NCBI RefSeq assembly: GCF_023278565.1
Contig: NC_064679.1
Span: 1,116,001 to 1,180,000 of the forward strand
Reading direction: 5' to 3'
From: Colletotrichum lupini
Lineage: Eukaryota > Ascomycota > Sordariomycetes > Glomerellales > Glomerellaceae
Length of the DNA: 64,000 nucleotides
The notes under the pieces were generated by a model that was given only the letters and a program-made list of their open reading frames with translations, did no database searches and was not told the DNA's origin. Positions 46,112 through 59,406 of the stretch are shown piece after piece (position 1 is the first letter of the stretch; each line of letters starts with the position of its first letter). A program made the translations under genes and the position numbers.

Positions 46112-46412
46112 GCAAATCATGATCATGAGTGAGATCTGTTCAGAGATGTTTGATGAGCAGGGCTTGACCATGATCAATTCGATGAAAGCACGACTGTAGA
46201 GCTCAGAGGCAAATGTCAATGAATCGATGATATGATATGAACAAGATAGTATGAATTTGAAGCGAAGTCTAGATATGCAAGTGATTGTACGGCATCCAGT
46301 CTGAGGGTATGCCTGGGTATGTAAGAAATAACATGCTGAAAAAGTCCGAGGTCTTCTAAGATAGACCACTATTATGCAATAAAATTTAAAAAGATTAGAT
46401 GGTATCCATCCA
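46112..46412. other. Intergenic region between convergent genes
   Basis: 301 bp of AT-richer 3' flanking sequence between the peptidase and WSC-gene stops. Nothing else is seen. Confidence 0.5.
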
Positions 46413-49400
46413 TCAGTTTACTGTCTGTGTGACTAGAGGCCCGCCAGTTGTAGGCCAGGCTACTGCAGTCGACAGGGCGTACAAGTCAAACATGCGCGGT
46501 CCGCCGCAGTAGTTGTTCGTGGCAGTGGTAGTCGTAAGCACACCGTTCGTCGAGAATGTGCTAACGCTGCCGTAGCAGTAATCCTTGCAGGCACCGCGTC
46601 CGACCAGTGACGTAACGGCAGCACCGTTGAATTCGAAGTTGCTACCGCCGTAGCACTCGTGGTGGTATTCCATGAAGACGTACGGCAACTTGGTCGTCGA
46701 GGTCGGCGAGTTGCTGAAGAGTGAATTGGCGTAGCCAATGCAAAGTTCGGGTGTACCGCTGTTGTTGGCAAACAGTCCGGGCAGTGCGTGCCCATTACCG
46801 GTGTCCTGGAAACAGCCAATGTAGTAGTAGCCGTTTGTGGGGGTGGCAGTCGGACCGGCAGTAGTGCTTGCGAGAGAAGAGCTGCTTGCCGTGGTTGATG
46901 CGGGAACGGTGGGTACGGGAATGGTTGAGGAAGAGGATGTCGGCGGCGCTGCAGATGAGCTGCTACTGATGGATGTGGTTGTGAACGCCACGACAGAGCT
47001 AGACGAAGAGCTTGACGAGAGAACGGACGAGCTGGGAACCTGCGAAGAGCTGGTAACAATAGGCGACGAAGAGGATGAAGTGAATGCACTCGAGCTGGAA
47101 GTATCGCTGGCAGTCTGGCCCGTGAATGCAGCCGATGACGAAGAAGATGCCGAGCTGCTCGGTTGAAGAACGGAGGAAGAGCTCGACGGAATATTGGTTG
47201 ATGAAGATGACACCGGTGAGGCAGAAGAGCTCGAGCTCGAGCTCAAGATCGAGGAGGTTGTCTGAATAGACGACGTTGACACCACACCAGATGATGAGCT
47301 AACGATTGTCGAGGAAGTCGATACTACAGTGCTTGAAGACGAGCTGGAGCTGGCTGGGGAGAACGTGTACAGGTCAAGACACCCACCAGAACCACAGTAT
47401 TGAAGCGCATTGCCCTTGCAGACCATGTTGCAGTCTGTCAGGGCAGCCGGCAAGGATCCAGCGTTGGTGGTATTGCCGCAGAAGCATTCCCGGGCGTACT
47501 CGACACCCATATACTGCCAGTTGCCGGCAGAGCAGAAGGTGGCGCAAGCCTCGACAGTCATGGTATCCGCAGCAGTGAAGGCGCCAGTCAAGGCACGAGT
47601 GTTGCTACCTTCGGTCTGGCAACCCAAGAACTTGTAGTTGCCGGCTTGAGGGGCGTGCTGAGGAGCCGAGGGAGCCTTGTTGGGGATGGTGTTACTGTAG
47701 ACTGACAGCCTAGCTCCTCCTCCACACAAACCGGTCTTTGAGCCAGCGCATGGCATAGAACAGTCCGACTCCGAGGCAGAAGTTTGCGACGCCTTCACAT
47801 CCCAGCCGCAGAAGCACTCGCGGCTGTATTCGACACCAAAGTAGTTGAAGGCTCCTCCGTTGTAAGCGCCGGCGCTGCAGAATGCGGCGCACTTATCCAA
47901 GGTCATGTCATCCGCAGCCAGGAAGGATTCAGCCAGCAGGCGAGTGCCGTTGATGAGATCCTTATAACAGCCAGAGTACTGCCACTGGCCACTGATGACA
48001 GCTGGCATGGCGGAGTTGATGGGCGACATGACCATTGTAGACGAAGGGCTGGAAGATGAGGTGCTCGATGAAGAGGTCAGTGTGGATGAGGCCACCGTGC
48101 TTGTGGCTGGCGTGCTGCTAGAAAGTCCTGTCGCGGAGGAACTGCTCGAGATCGCGCTGCTGGATGAAGACCCGCTTGCAGAGCTAGTCGAAACAGTGAC
48201 GGCACTGCTAGAGGACACAATGCTTGAGCTGGAGCTCGTAGCAGCTGGTACCGATGAGCTGGAGCTGGAGCTTGGAGCGTTGAGAGAAGCGTAGAAACCG
48301 GCAATGTCGAACGAAGTAATGTCGGCGTATAAGCTCATGTGGCCGCCATCACCTCCGCATGCCTGGGTATCATCACCTGTGCAGTCAAAGGTGCAAAGGT
48401 TGAGAGACTCAGATCGGTACGTCGAAGGGGTCTTGATACTTCCACCACACCAGCATTCTTGATGGTATTGAACTCCGGAGAGGATGTAACCCTTGGCAAG
48501 GCAAAGAGTTTGACATTGCTGGAGAGTGTTGGTTTTTTGCTGATCAGCCGTGTTGACAGAAGTCTGCAAGTTACGGCCGGCACTGCTTGTGTCTTGGAAG
48601 CATCCAACCCATTGATAACGCGCGGTGCCATTCGTGAGGAGGGGTCCGACCTGCTTCGAGACAACGGTGCCGGAGAAGGCGATGTTGTACAGTCCAGACG
48701 CTTGGCCAGTGATGGGATCGTTACCATCGGAGCTGATGGTCCACAGAGCCTTGAGCGCTTGAGACGGATGGTTGGGCTGGACTGGCGCAGCGTGAATGCC
48801 GACACTGCCAATGGCACATGTACCAGCAGCAACCTGTGTTCCCTCGGTAAGCTCGGCAGTAGGATTCAAAGCAAACAACTGAGGCGTCGCAGGGGGCTTG
48901 GAGATGGTAATTGTCAAGGGCGCGCCACCCTTGTTGCAGACTCGGATTTGCTTATCGACCGAAGTGCCAGCAAGAACATTGCCAAAGGCGACGCTGTAGT
49001 CTGTGAGTGCGTTCCAGTTACCTGCGCCGTCGGAGAGTTCGAATGTTACAGCGGGAGCATCGTTGACGGAGGCGCTCAACGTGAGGACAGAGGAACCACC
49101 GTTAGACCAGATGACGACCTTTGAGGAGTAGGAGCCCGCAGTGGATTGGAAGAAACGGAGAGGGACCGAAAGACTCTTTCCAGAGTCCAAAGTGGAACCA
49201 ACAGCAGGAAAGCCGGAAGAAGTGAATCCAGCACCCAGAGTGCCGTCGTTGGTGAAGTTGGTGTAAGTGCCAGCAGTGTCCTGCCAAGCAAATCCAGTAA
49301 AGGTGAGGGTGCCATTGCCGATGTTCTGGAGGAGAGCAGTGGCGGTGAGACCATCGGGTGAATCGCGCAGTACGAGTCTTCCGAATGTGATATCTGATGG

Positions 49401-51502
49401 AGTCGCCTTGAGGAAAGCTCCTTGCTTGACGACGGTGCCCTGGACTGTCACAAAAGTGCTCGCGGCGTAGTCTGCCGAGGCGTTGACAGCGAGTGTGATA
49501 GCACTGGTAAGGAAGCCGGGTACGACCTTTGCAGCAGTGTTTGAGAGATCCCACGTCACATTCAGGCTGAAGGATGTGCCCGCAGCTACGGCGCCTTGGG
49601 GGAGAGTCGAGTTGGAGCACGACCAGGACGCGTCGGCGACGGAACATCCAACAACACCAGCCAAGGCGACATTGGCCTTGCAGCTGACAGTGGCGCTCGC
49701 GGTAGATCCAAGTTCCAAGGAGCCAAAGTCAAGAGGAGAGGTGCAGTTGACGGCAGAGTTGACCGGCGCACCAAAACAGACGAGCTTGTTGGCGTTGACG
49801 TGGAAGAAGACTCGGCCGTCGCCGAAAACGGGACGCTGGTACTTGTTTGTGCCTTGAGACGAAGGAAGGGTGATGGGAACCATGACACCGTCCTGAGGAA
49901 TAGCCTTGAAAGCCATGAGACCAGTGTTGACATCAGTAATCCAAACGATTCCGGAACCAGCCTTGCCATTGTCGGAGGTAACTGTCATTTGGCCAACACC
50001 AACACGGCCGGCCGAGATCCAGGAAGACTGGCCAGCAAGACTGAACTGCGGCACGCCCTTGGAGTCGAAGCCGAGCTTGTAAGCAACAAGGGCACCGCCG
50101 ACAGTGGTTGCGTAGATGTAGCCACCCTCAGCAGGGTAACTGCCAAAACCGCCATACAGAGAGCCACCAAGCTCGATAGTTTGCAAGACACCATCACCAC
50201 CGTCTGCGGCCTGACGGAATCCACCAAGGTTGTCAGCGTTGACAACGTATGTTCTGCCCTTCTTACCCGCAGTCACGCCGATGCGGTTAACACCAGCGCC
50301 CTTGAAGACAGAACCGTCCAAAACGGCAAGACCAGAAGAGCCAACGTCGCGGTCACCGGCATCAAGCGCGACATAGTCGTAGGGTTGGAAGTAGTCGATG
50401 AGAGACCATTTACCAGTAGCCGACAGCTCCATCTTGACGATACACTCATCGAGGGTTGACATGGAAATTCTGCCGCTCGCCGGAACATTGCCGTTAGCGT
50501 GTCCCTGGCCGTTACCAGCCACGAAGTAGACGTTGTTGCCGATGGTGGGCAGACCCATACCACTCTGCCAGATGCCTGCCTTGCCGCTTCTTTCGTTGGC
50601 AAGGTCCAGAGCCTGGGGGCTAGGTGCACCGGGAGCTGCTTCCGTCGCCCACATGCTCACGGGACCGACGCCTGGAGTCTTGCTGACCGAGACGATGTAG
50701 CCGGTGTAGTTCCAGCGACCACAGTGTGATCCAAATGCAGCAACAATGTGGCCGTTCAGCTCCGTCAGGGCTGGGCGCTGCAGGGCCACACCACCAACAA
50801 GATACCGGCCACGGTCGTTGTCGGCATTGATACCGTCAATGAGAGTCGGGAAGCCAGAGACGTCTTCGAGGCTAGGAATCCGAAGGGCGTACATCTTGTA
50901 GACTCCGTTGGCGGTACCGGAGGTAGTTCCGTCCCGGTAGCCTTTTGAGAAGAGGTACATGATATCGGTGTTGGGGTCGATGATGGGGGTTCCCGTAACG
51001 CCAATGAAGTCGGGGATATCGCCGCAGTTGCTGTCGGCGGCGAGGAAGGGTGCTTGCAGTGTTCTCTCCATCAAGCTCTTACCAGTCTTTCCGTCAAAGA
51101 CACGGATGATGTTCATCTCGGAGGCGGTGATGACAAGCTCGGATCCGCCATTGGGCGTGTAGACCAAGGGCTTGGCGAGCCAGTTCTCCTTGGCATTGGG
51201 AGATTGGAACGTCCATAAACTCTTGAACCCTGAAGAGCCTGCGATATTCGGGTTCAAGTTGTGATTGGGAAGGTATCCGGATTGCGGTGCATCCTTTCGG
51301 GAGGGAAGAAGTCAGTATTGGATACTCGTTGAATTACACCCACATGGAGCTGGCATGCGGAGGTCTCGCCGGCTGCCGAGCCGCAAGCCAGTGTAAGCGG
51401 GAACAGAGGAACGGAACTTACAGCATCGCGGTACGAATCGGTAGAGGCAAGTGAAGCAACAAGCGCCGGCAACGAAGCCAGCAATCCTAATGAGAGTCTC
51501 AT
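46413..51502 (-). CDS. Secreted quinoprotein-like propeller protein with four WSC domains
   Basis: Read on the minus strand, the exons are 51502-51422 and 51293-46413, giving 1653 residues. The 128-bp intron has a GTAAGT donor, a CTGAC branch and a GAAAG acceptor, phase 0. It restores a signal peptide (RLSLGLLASLPALVASLAS) in front of DAPQSGYLPNHN. Residues about 40-490 resemble a PQQ-type beta-propeller (repeated VYFVAGNG, GRTYVVNADN, YATTVGGALVAYK). About 540-900 are two or three immunoglobulin-like modules of the ASH/choice-of-anchor kind (TPSDITFGRLVL, VTFELSDGAGNWN). WSC domains lie at about 918-1016, 1128-1228, 1243-1338 and 1513-1640, separated by Ser-rich linkers that should be heavily O-glycosylated. 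No GPI signal or membrane span follows. WSC domains bind carbohydrate, so a wall- or glycan-associated oxidoreductase or lectin is likely; the activity is unknown. Confidence 0.87.
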
Positions 51503-52489
51503 GCTGGGCTGTTGAAGAATGAAAGCAGTTAACAATCGAATGCCTGCTTCGAGTATAACAGTCCCAGAAGTGCCGCGAAAAGTGAATGGAGATGAGCACT
51601 TGGTGATGATGGCATGCTTGGATTTGTCCGGGGCACAGGGCGGATAATAAACAAAAGTATGTGCCTGCCAAGTCTGCAGGCCAAGCTCAAGGTCTCAAGG
51701 TCTGAACTGTCTGATGGTCGGAGGGCGACACAACACAGGACGAGCAGGGCAGCTGTCGTCTGCTTCGAGACCGTTGTTAGTCGAACACATGGCGCGAGCT
51801 AGGGCCGGTCGAAGGCAGTTAGCCGGCGATGCAGAAGCCCCCTCCCAGGGTGACTGCAAGCGCGAGAGTCTACCTTAGTGTAGGGTGTACGGAGTACTTG
51901 GACGATAACCGTATGAGTGAGGTAAATCGGCGCACCCATGCTTGGGATGGGCTGGGTTTGGGTTGTTTCGACTGGCGATGTTGGGTTCCGTAGGGATGGT
52001 GCGGATAGCCAAGCCTAGTTTGATTAGGGCGAGATATTGAAGGCGCCAGAGACATTTCAGGACAAGCGGAAAAAGCATAGCTGGGTGAGCAGGGAAGTCT
52101 TGTCTTGGGAGGGGGTCGATCCGGCAAGGACCGTCTAAAACACCACCAAGCGAACGCACGCTCATGTTCTGAGCGTAAAGACGCGTAGACAAGACTGGAC
52201 TCGAAAAGGCCAAGACAGATGCATGGCCAGAGAGCTTGGGAACCAAGGGAGCGGAACGGGACCGGGCGCGACGGCGAAGGCGACGGATGACTGTCCTCGA
52301 CTGGCTGTGAAGGCATCAAGCACAAGTTGGTCGAAGCCATGCGCCGCCCATGGGGACCCGGAGAAGGGCCCCCATGTGTCCAGACTGTCGGATGGATCCG
52401 TGGAGAAGGCCATGTGACGGTCCAGGATTATTCGGATGGCAGGCCTCTCGTCCAGGAGCGAGGCAAGGCCATTGATTCTCTCCATCTTT

Positions 52490-52493
<4 letters not shown>

Positions 52494-52520
<27 letters not shown>

Positions 52521-52521
52521 C
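52494..52521. repeat. CT microsatellite
   Basis: A run of about 14 CT units with no interruption. Confidence 0.9.
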
Positions 52522-53364
52522 GTTTCCTAGGTTGAAATCCACTTGGTCTGGAGCTGTTATGGGTTTGAAGGCTGAAGCTGGTGACTCGTGAGGTTGGGAT
52601 CAGTTCAGCACGTCAGCAGCCGCAGCCGCAGCCGCAACCTAATGGTAGGTATGGGCGCCTCTTCACTCTTACACCCAGCTGGTCGGACGAAGCTTTGTGG
52701 CTTTAGGTCTCGGGGTTGGCGTTTGCCTGGGTAACTGCACCATAAATTCTTGCATTGTCATCGGGTTGGAGCTGAAGCGGCCGAGAGGCCTAAGGGAAAC
52801 AATCGGCGTGGTTCAATTTGTGTCTAGACCTCGAAGAGGAAGAAAACGACCGGCGCGGGGCGGCAGCTAATTACTTGCCACGAGTAGATTGGCTTGGTGT
52901 TGGTTTGCGTTTCCTTTTTTTGCATATCGGCAGAATGAGATCTTCGCAGGCGCATCCAAAAGTTGAAGACATGAAGAAGCAAGCAACAGATCAGTGACCA
53001 TGAACGCTGGCTTTGCTTGGTGCATCTGGTGCATGGGAGAGCCAAGATTCTAGTCGGATGAGGCGTGAGAGAAGCAGCCAAAGAGCCCAAAAAAAGAATC
53101 AAACGGAGGAGAGCAGGGAATGTGGCCTGGGGAAGATTAAGTGGCTTTTCTGTCTAAGCCCGATATGGAGTTATGGGGTCTTGAAGCGAAGGGCGGCGTA
53201 GGCGGGGACAACCCTCGAATCACGCACCTGCCTCCTGCGACACTGGACACAATGGATGAGGAAAGGGCACTTGCCTCAAGCAGTGTACCTTAGGTACGGT
53301 GTACGGAGTGGACGTACCTTTGGTAAGGCAAGAGTCTGGAAGGCACAGGGGTTGCCAAGTCGCG

Positions 53365-53418
53365 CACCTGCACCTGCACCTGCACTTGCACTTGCACTTG
53401 CACTTGCACTTGCACTTC
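53365..53418. repeat. CACYTG hexamer tandem array
   Basis: Nine consecutive 6-bp units: three CACCTG, five CACTTG and one CACTTC. CACCTG is also an E-box core, but a simple tandem origin is enough to explain it. Confidence 0.9.
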
Positions 53419-53746
53419 ACCTGCACTTACACCAAACCTAAGTGACCGGCGCGGCTGCACCTAGCCACGTCGCACTTTTCAGGAAAACACCACGATGGTT
53501 TTTCTCTGGCATACTACCTAAGGTACGGAGTGATGTGCTCGGAGAAATGTGCATTGGCTGCTTGGCTCCATCATCTTATTGTGCATAAGGTTACTGGCGC
53601 TAGCCATGCACGCTGCTGCACGCTGCACTCTGCAAGGGCGACAGCACGCGGTTGGGGTTCAGCCGGAGAGAAGCTACCGCGGAACACCTGAGAAATAGCG
53701 TCCACGCTTTCTCCCTTGCCCATGGAAATGCACGTTTTCTTCTGAG

Positions 53747-53764
53747 GTACTTCGTACGAAGTAC
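53747..53764. repeat. Perfect 18-bp palindrome
   Basis: GTACTTCGTACGAAGTAC equals its own reverse complement and does not extend further. It lies in non-coding DNA close to other GTAC-rich motifs. Confidence 0.8.
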
Positions 53765-56700
53765 ACCATCATGAGGGCAAGAGGTGATGACGTCCATTCG
53801 GGAAGTTGGAGGGAGGCAGGGTGGCCCCTCGCTGGCTTCCTCGCCAAACTCACTTGGACACGAAGCCGCGACTATTGAATCTTAATCCTCGAACTTATCG
53901 TACAATTCGGGAGGGGAAGAATGATGAACGATGAGGCAGGCACGCCTGAGGCAAGCCACCTCATAGTACACCTTCCAATGCCAGTGACGTCCTGCCATCC
54001 TCCTCGTCCCTCTTTCCTGGGTTTTCAACCTTGGGCGGGAGACCACTGACAAAGGCGGAGGAAGAGGAAAGAACGACAGTCCGTACCCTCCACTGCTACG
54101 AATACACGTGCTTGCCGGCCGGACGGCGGTGCGCACCTTCCGCTGCCCTTCCATGAGTGGGGGTGGCAGGGAGGCGGCCCAAATCATCGGTTCCAACACG
54201 TTTTGGGGGCAGATGCGGTTGTTTGTTCGCGCCTTCCACCTGTACTGCCGGTCCTACCTTCCAACTTCTTGCCTCCAGTGCACTTACCCCGTCATTGAAC
54301 ATCACCACGAGGCTTCGCTCCGGTCTTCGTGGCGGATAAGCAGCCTTAGGTTTTCAGCTTCTCACCGACTTGTGTCCCCGTGCCTCTTCTTTTTTCCATA
54401 ATCATCATCACCGCCTGTTTGCCTCGAGTTTGTCGCCATGTGAGGTGCCGTCTCATTACGGATGCGTCTCTCATAAATACCATGAGCAAGCAACAACAGC
54501 CACACCACGTCAGGCCCAGCTGAAATAACCCTTTCTTTCTTTTTTCACACAGCTTGTTCCACCAAACCACGAAAATACAAATGGAGCATTGATAGATCTC
54601 AAACATTGGCTTCACATTGGCACTCGGCTGCATCGTGACAGACGCCCCCAAAGGCTCCCATCTCGTACGACGCGCTGCCTACCGCACGCCGACACCCTCA
54701 TTGCATTTCTGCACTTGGTCGTTCTTGTCTTCATCCCACGGCACTTCAACTTCCGAGTCATCGCTTTCCTTGCAGGCTGCAGCCGTCGCGTCCCGGATGC
54801 AACTCTGCAACCCAACCTAGGGCGCATAAAGAGCAATTTTGCACACAAACTAGTCAGTCATCATTCGTCGGATGTTTTCTTCATCCCAAGGTCTGTTCGT
54901 CACAGTACGGATACTCCCTTCTGCGTCGTCCCATCTCACATGGCCATCCCTTTGCTTGGCTGCAGTCACTTCAGTAGTCTCCCGTAGTCTCATGTCGGGA
55001 ACCACGGCCCATCACATTGATCACACACTTTCTCTACGTGCCCTCAGGTTTGGTTTCTTTTTTCCACCATGTGTGTTTGTACTTACTAATTCGCGCAAGC
55101 GTGACGCCAATGTAAGGTACCAACGGCACTCATCCCCCCTTGACACAAACAAACTTCCCATCAACCATTTATCTTTGTCTTTATTCTCACCATCAGCCGT
55201 TTCCCTCAGACTCGGAGAAGAACTGAGAGGCTATCTTAGTCGGAACATGATCGAGTGGCCCTGTTTAGGCAGTTCGCTCGGGTACACTGACAGATTGAAG
55301 ATGCGGCTACCCAGCTTGGGCAGACTACGAATGAGGCCTGCCTCTTTTCGGCCAATATTCCGAAGCCACGCCGATTCAGCGTCCGGTGAAGCTTCCAAAG
55401 TGCCGGCAGTCGCGCCTTTTCCGCCGTCTTTACCACCCTGGCGGAGAGGCTGATACAGCGACCACTGCGACCACTGCGACCACTGTCGTGTCTTCCATAA
55501 TCAATGAAGGACTCTTTTCGCGACTTCACGCAGGTCCAGCAAATTCATGGCAACGGCCATGTTGCAACTCCGATCAACATTTTGTCCGCCCCTTTTCTTC
55601 TCACCCTGGTCTCCGTTCATTTCGAGGGTCCCTTCTTGAGGCTTCGTAGATCGGTAAGTCGCCGTCAGTTTGGAGGCACTCAATCTCATCAGCTTTATCC
55701 CAAGGACCTTCAGAAGGCCAAGATGTCGCAAGGTGTTCCGACTTCATTCGCGAACATGACGGCGCGTAACCTGGCAGTGCCTCGAGCGTTTCAGTTCGCT
55801 TGACATTGTCGACCATCCCTCAAGTGACAAGATGGATCATTTACCCTGGTCCCGAATTCTCGGGATTGGCTTTGATCTCATGGGGCCACGTCCAGAACTG
55901 CCGCACGTCGCATCCCACATGGCAAGTTGCGGCTCACGAGGCTTCAAACCTTTACAAAATGTGTACGGAACGACACCGGCGGTGAGGCGTTCTTCTACTC
56001 GAGCCATCTCAAAAGCCATTCCAGCTGGATGTGTTTCAGATCTACAGAGCGGTCTGCCAAGCCATCTCCTGGTCATAGCCACGCTTTGCAGGTGCCAAAA
56101 ATCGTGGCCAAGGAGGATGCCGTCGCCGCCACCACATCCGTGTGTTTTCTCTTGTTGTCTTTTTTTATCTTCTGCGAGCCGGTCCCCGAGCACCTATTGT
56201 TTACCACGTCGATCATAACGCCACACTCGGTGGCGTCGTAGCTCTCTTCTATCTCGGATCTCAGAAGCCTCGAACCAATCGTTCAGGGTCGACCGTCTCT
56301 CCCGTGCGGCTCTTAACGCCTCACTCCTTCATCTCAAGTTGGGACGAGAATTTGATGCTAGTTCATCTTGATTTTCCTGTACCACGTTGTTGCTCCACTC
56401 AACGCCCCTGACTTCTCAGCCCGTCATAGCAACGGCTCTACGACTCAACTCTGAACCGCTACGGAGACCCTTACTTGAAAGGGTTATTACGGAGTACGGA
56501 GTACTAGATACGCTATTCGATCAGCTCCATTACTTTGTTCTTATTAATCCTGCGATCAACCAGTCAAGCACGGTTCTCAGGTGGTGCCAAACCACTTAAG
56601 CATGAATTACATTCTGTTGCCCCCGCAGAAAGTGCCGCAGTGGATTCACGAGTCAGGGATGGTCTGCGACGGGGGCGAACCCTTCTTGCAGACAACACCT

Positions 56701-56959
56701 AAGAATACGAGTAGCTGAACGTCAGCGGCCTCGGCAATGCGACGCCGTGACCAGTCTCCACCATGAAGATGAAAAAAGATTGAGGCGTCTGAAGTTTGCC
56801 GGTTGGTATTCACCACGCTCAATTTCCTCTCCCGCATCTTCGACATCGCTGTAATCAGACGACCAATCAACATCCGCCACCTCAACTTTAGGTCGTGATA
56901 TTGGTGGACTGCGTACGATCTGTGTGTATTGAGACCACTCATCGCGACTGAGGCCGGGA

Positions 56960-59406
56960 ATGCTCGCACGCCTTGGTCTGGTAGGGCTTGTGGCCACCTG
57001 TGCCTCAGGGGCCTATGTGCAATGGCAGGGCTGTGGTGGTCATTCAAGCAAGACAGATGTCTTCGTTCCCCAGAGTCTGCGAGCCACTTTGGAGCCGTCA
57101 GACGATGGGCGCCAGAACCAGCTGACACTCCAGGTCGGGAGATGGATGGAAGAAGCGGAATGCCAGGATCTGGCTCGAAGGATGCCCTATGCAACACTGG
57201 AATTCGAAATGCTAGGCCGTTCTGCTGCGTATCAAACCACAACCCAGACAACATGTGAAAAGCTCAACTTTTCAAAGAATTGGCGCTCGTCACTGGTCAA
57301 CCCCTTCAGCCTTCATTTGTCTATTTCGGAAGATATCGGCCGTCTGCCACCATTGTCAACATTCCATACGACTTTGCACCTCGAGGGAAATGACTCAGAG
57401 GAGATCAGCTGTCGTCAAGCAAATATCACTCCAGCACTAAGTTCAACCGTCACCGCAATCGTCACTTACTCGACATGGGCCATCTTTCTCTTTGTGCTCC
57501 TTGTCGGTATTTTACGCTCTACCTACAGCACACCGATTGCGCTAGACGATGAGGATGGCGAAGAGCAACGCTCGATACAGACTGTCCTGCCGAACGTAGG
57601 GGATTGTCTCCAGTACCTTCAGTTCATCTTCTTGACCGGCGGGCTCAGTTTGCGGTATCCTGGATTCTACCAGCCGGTAGTCAGTCACCTCAACTTGTTT
57701 TCCCTCTTTGTCAACGGCCCAGTCACCCACGGCGTGGTGTATGACAGGGTCGAAGACGGCATCTACGTATTGAATGGCACATACGGCGGCACGTATGGCC
57801 TGGAACTCATGACCCAGATCGCAGGTGCACCAATGACCATGGACACTTGGTTGAACATGGTCGTTCTCATGTTCATCATCGCCTTTGGTGTCGCTTTGGT
57901 CCTTGAGGTCGTCTGGTTTATGAAGCGAAGTCATGACTCTGACAGCGAGTTTTCACGGTCGGCCGGCGGCATGAGATACACGACTAGTCGTGTCTTGCGT
58001 GGTATCTTGTCGTATTTCATGTTTCCACTTGCAGCTTTGTCTTTCTATCAGCTCGATAACGCCTCGATCCTTCCCGCATACCATACATCAATGGCTGTCG
58101 CACTAATTCTTGCCATGATGGCCGCTTTTATTTGGCTTATCCGCAAAATTCCTACGCGCAGCCTAGGCGTCCTAGTTTTCGACAGCACTAAGCGTTATCG
58201 ACAACTCCGTGCCGTGGACGACGCCCGCCGCCGGGATGGAACTTTCATTTTTGTCTTGTTCGCCCTCACGTTTGTCCGCGGCGCCGCCGTTGGTGGCCTG
58301 CAGATTTCCGGGCCGGCTCAGTTGGCCGTCCTCGGTGCCTGCGAGCTCGTGCTCTTGGCTAGCATCGCCGGGTTTCAAGCATACTCGACTTTCTCCATTG
58401 GCAGCATTGCGGCGACCATTCGGCTTTGCAGCCTGATTTTCCTGGTTGCATTCCTACCCGGACTTGCGACACCGATCAGCGTCAAGAGTGCTATCGGATA
58501 TCTACTTCTAGCTGTTCATGGCGGCATGCTACTACTTGGCTTCTTCGTTCCTACTCTCTGTGAGCTATCGAAACTTGTCAAGGGCTGGTGGACAGCACCG
58601 CGACCAGAGGTAAAACTTAGAATTCCATGTCTTTAATAACTTTTCTAACACATGTTCTATAGATTTATGGCCTCCGCCAGCTCCGTCGACGCGAGGTGTC
58701 AAGAACCAATCTCGCTTCCATGTATACGTCCAGCATGCCAGACACATCGTATCCTGAGCCGAACGCTGTTGAATCACCCAACGCGGGCTATCTCCGGCCG
58801 ACATATCGGTCGGATAGTCCCAGCACTATGCACCTAGCCTCTTCGACTACCTCTAGTCGATACTTCCGGCCACCGCGGTCCAGTGCGTCTATCTCGTCAG
58901 TCGAGAACCCACGCAGTCTCGGCTCCTCCTTGTACACTACCTCTACGCCTTCAAGAACGACATCGACTTCTACCACATTTATAGACAAGCACTCTGTTCA
59001 GCGATCCGAGTCAATCATGTCCCCCAGCCGGCTATCAGAGTCAACCGAGGAGGATTCCAGTTCGACATCCCAGAGATCACCCACAAGGCCCAGCGATGGG
59101 CCTCTCGGGCCACGTTGGAATGACTATTCCTTCCGTGAAGCAGATCTCTACTACAACGTACCTCGCCCGCCACCAGTAGAGCGGGCGTCGGAGGAGTTGC
59201 CCAGGCCACCGGCTCCGCGACCCTCCTTCCGGTCTTCGTCCGGGCTATGGGCAAGGGTAACTGGCCAATCTGGCACGGGGGAGCAGGGGTTTCAGGTTGT
59301 CCGACCTCGACCGGCCTCGGAACAGGGCTTCGTAGTTGTTCGACCCAACAGACCAAGTAATCTCGGCAACGGTGCTCCAGGAGCTGCGCCCAGTGCGTTG
59401 CAGTGA
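56960..59406 (+). CDS. TRP/Flc-like fungal membrane protein with ML-like domain
   Basis: The exons are 56960-58609 and 58663-59406, giving 797 residues. The 53-bp intron has a GTAAAA donor, a CTAAC branch and a TATAG acceptor, phase 0. A signal peptide (1-18) leads into a lumenal/extracellular ML-like domain (about 19-160). A first membrane span (about 164-185) is followed by a lumenal loop and a block of about eight spans (about 295-535), the layout of the fungal Pkd2/Flc (TRP-like) family. The cytosolic tail (about 540-797) is Ser/Thr/Pro-rich and disordered, with two related segments (EQGFQVVRP and EQGFVVVRP). Family members are linked to calcium handling, FAD import into the ER and wall integrity. 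Which role applies here is not decided by the sequence. Confidence 0.82.

Larger units (their letters stand above)
51503..56959. other. 5.4-kb gene-poor region with microsatellites and GTAC-rich palindromes
   Basis: No frame has a recognisable motif; the longest, 193 codons at 54872-55453, is Ser/Leu/Arg-rich and overlaps opposing frames. Repeats include a CT run, a CACYTG hexamer array, a three-copy CGACCACTG array at 55459-55485, an 18-bp palindrome at 53747-53764, and several copies of a TACGGAGTAC-type motif (near 51885, 53300, 53523 and 56490). The ends hold the promoters of the WSC gene and of the TRP-like gene. Confidence 0.5.

Noticed and set aside
54872..55453. 193-codon open frame
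   Set aside because: There is no motif or signal peptide, the composition is non-coding and other frames overlap. I found no introns extending it.
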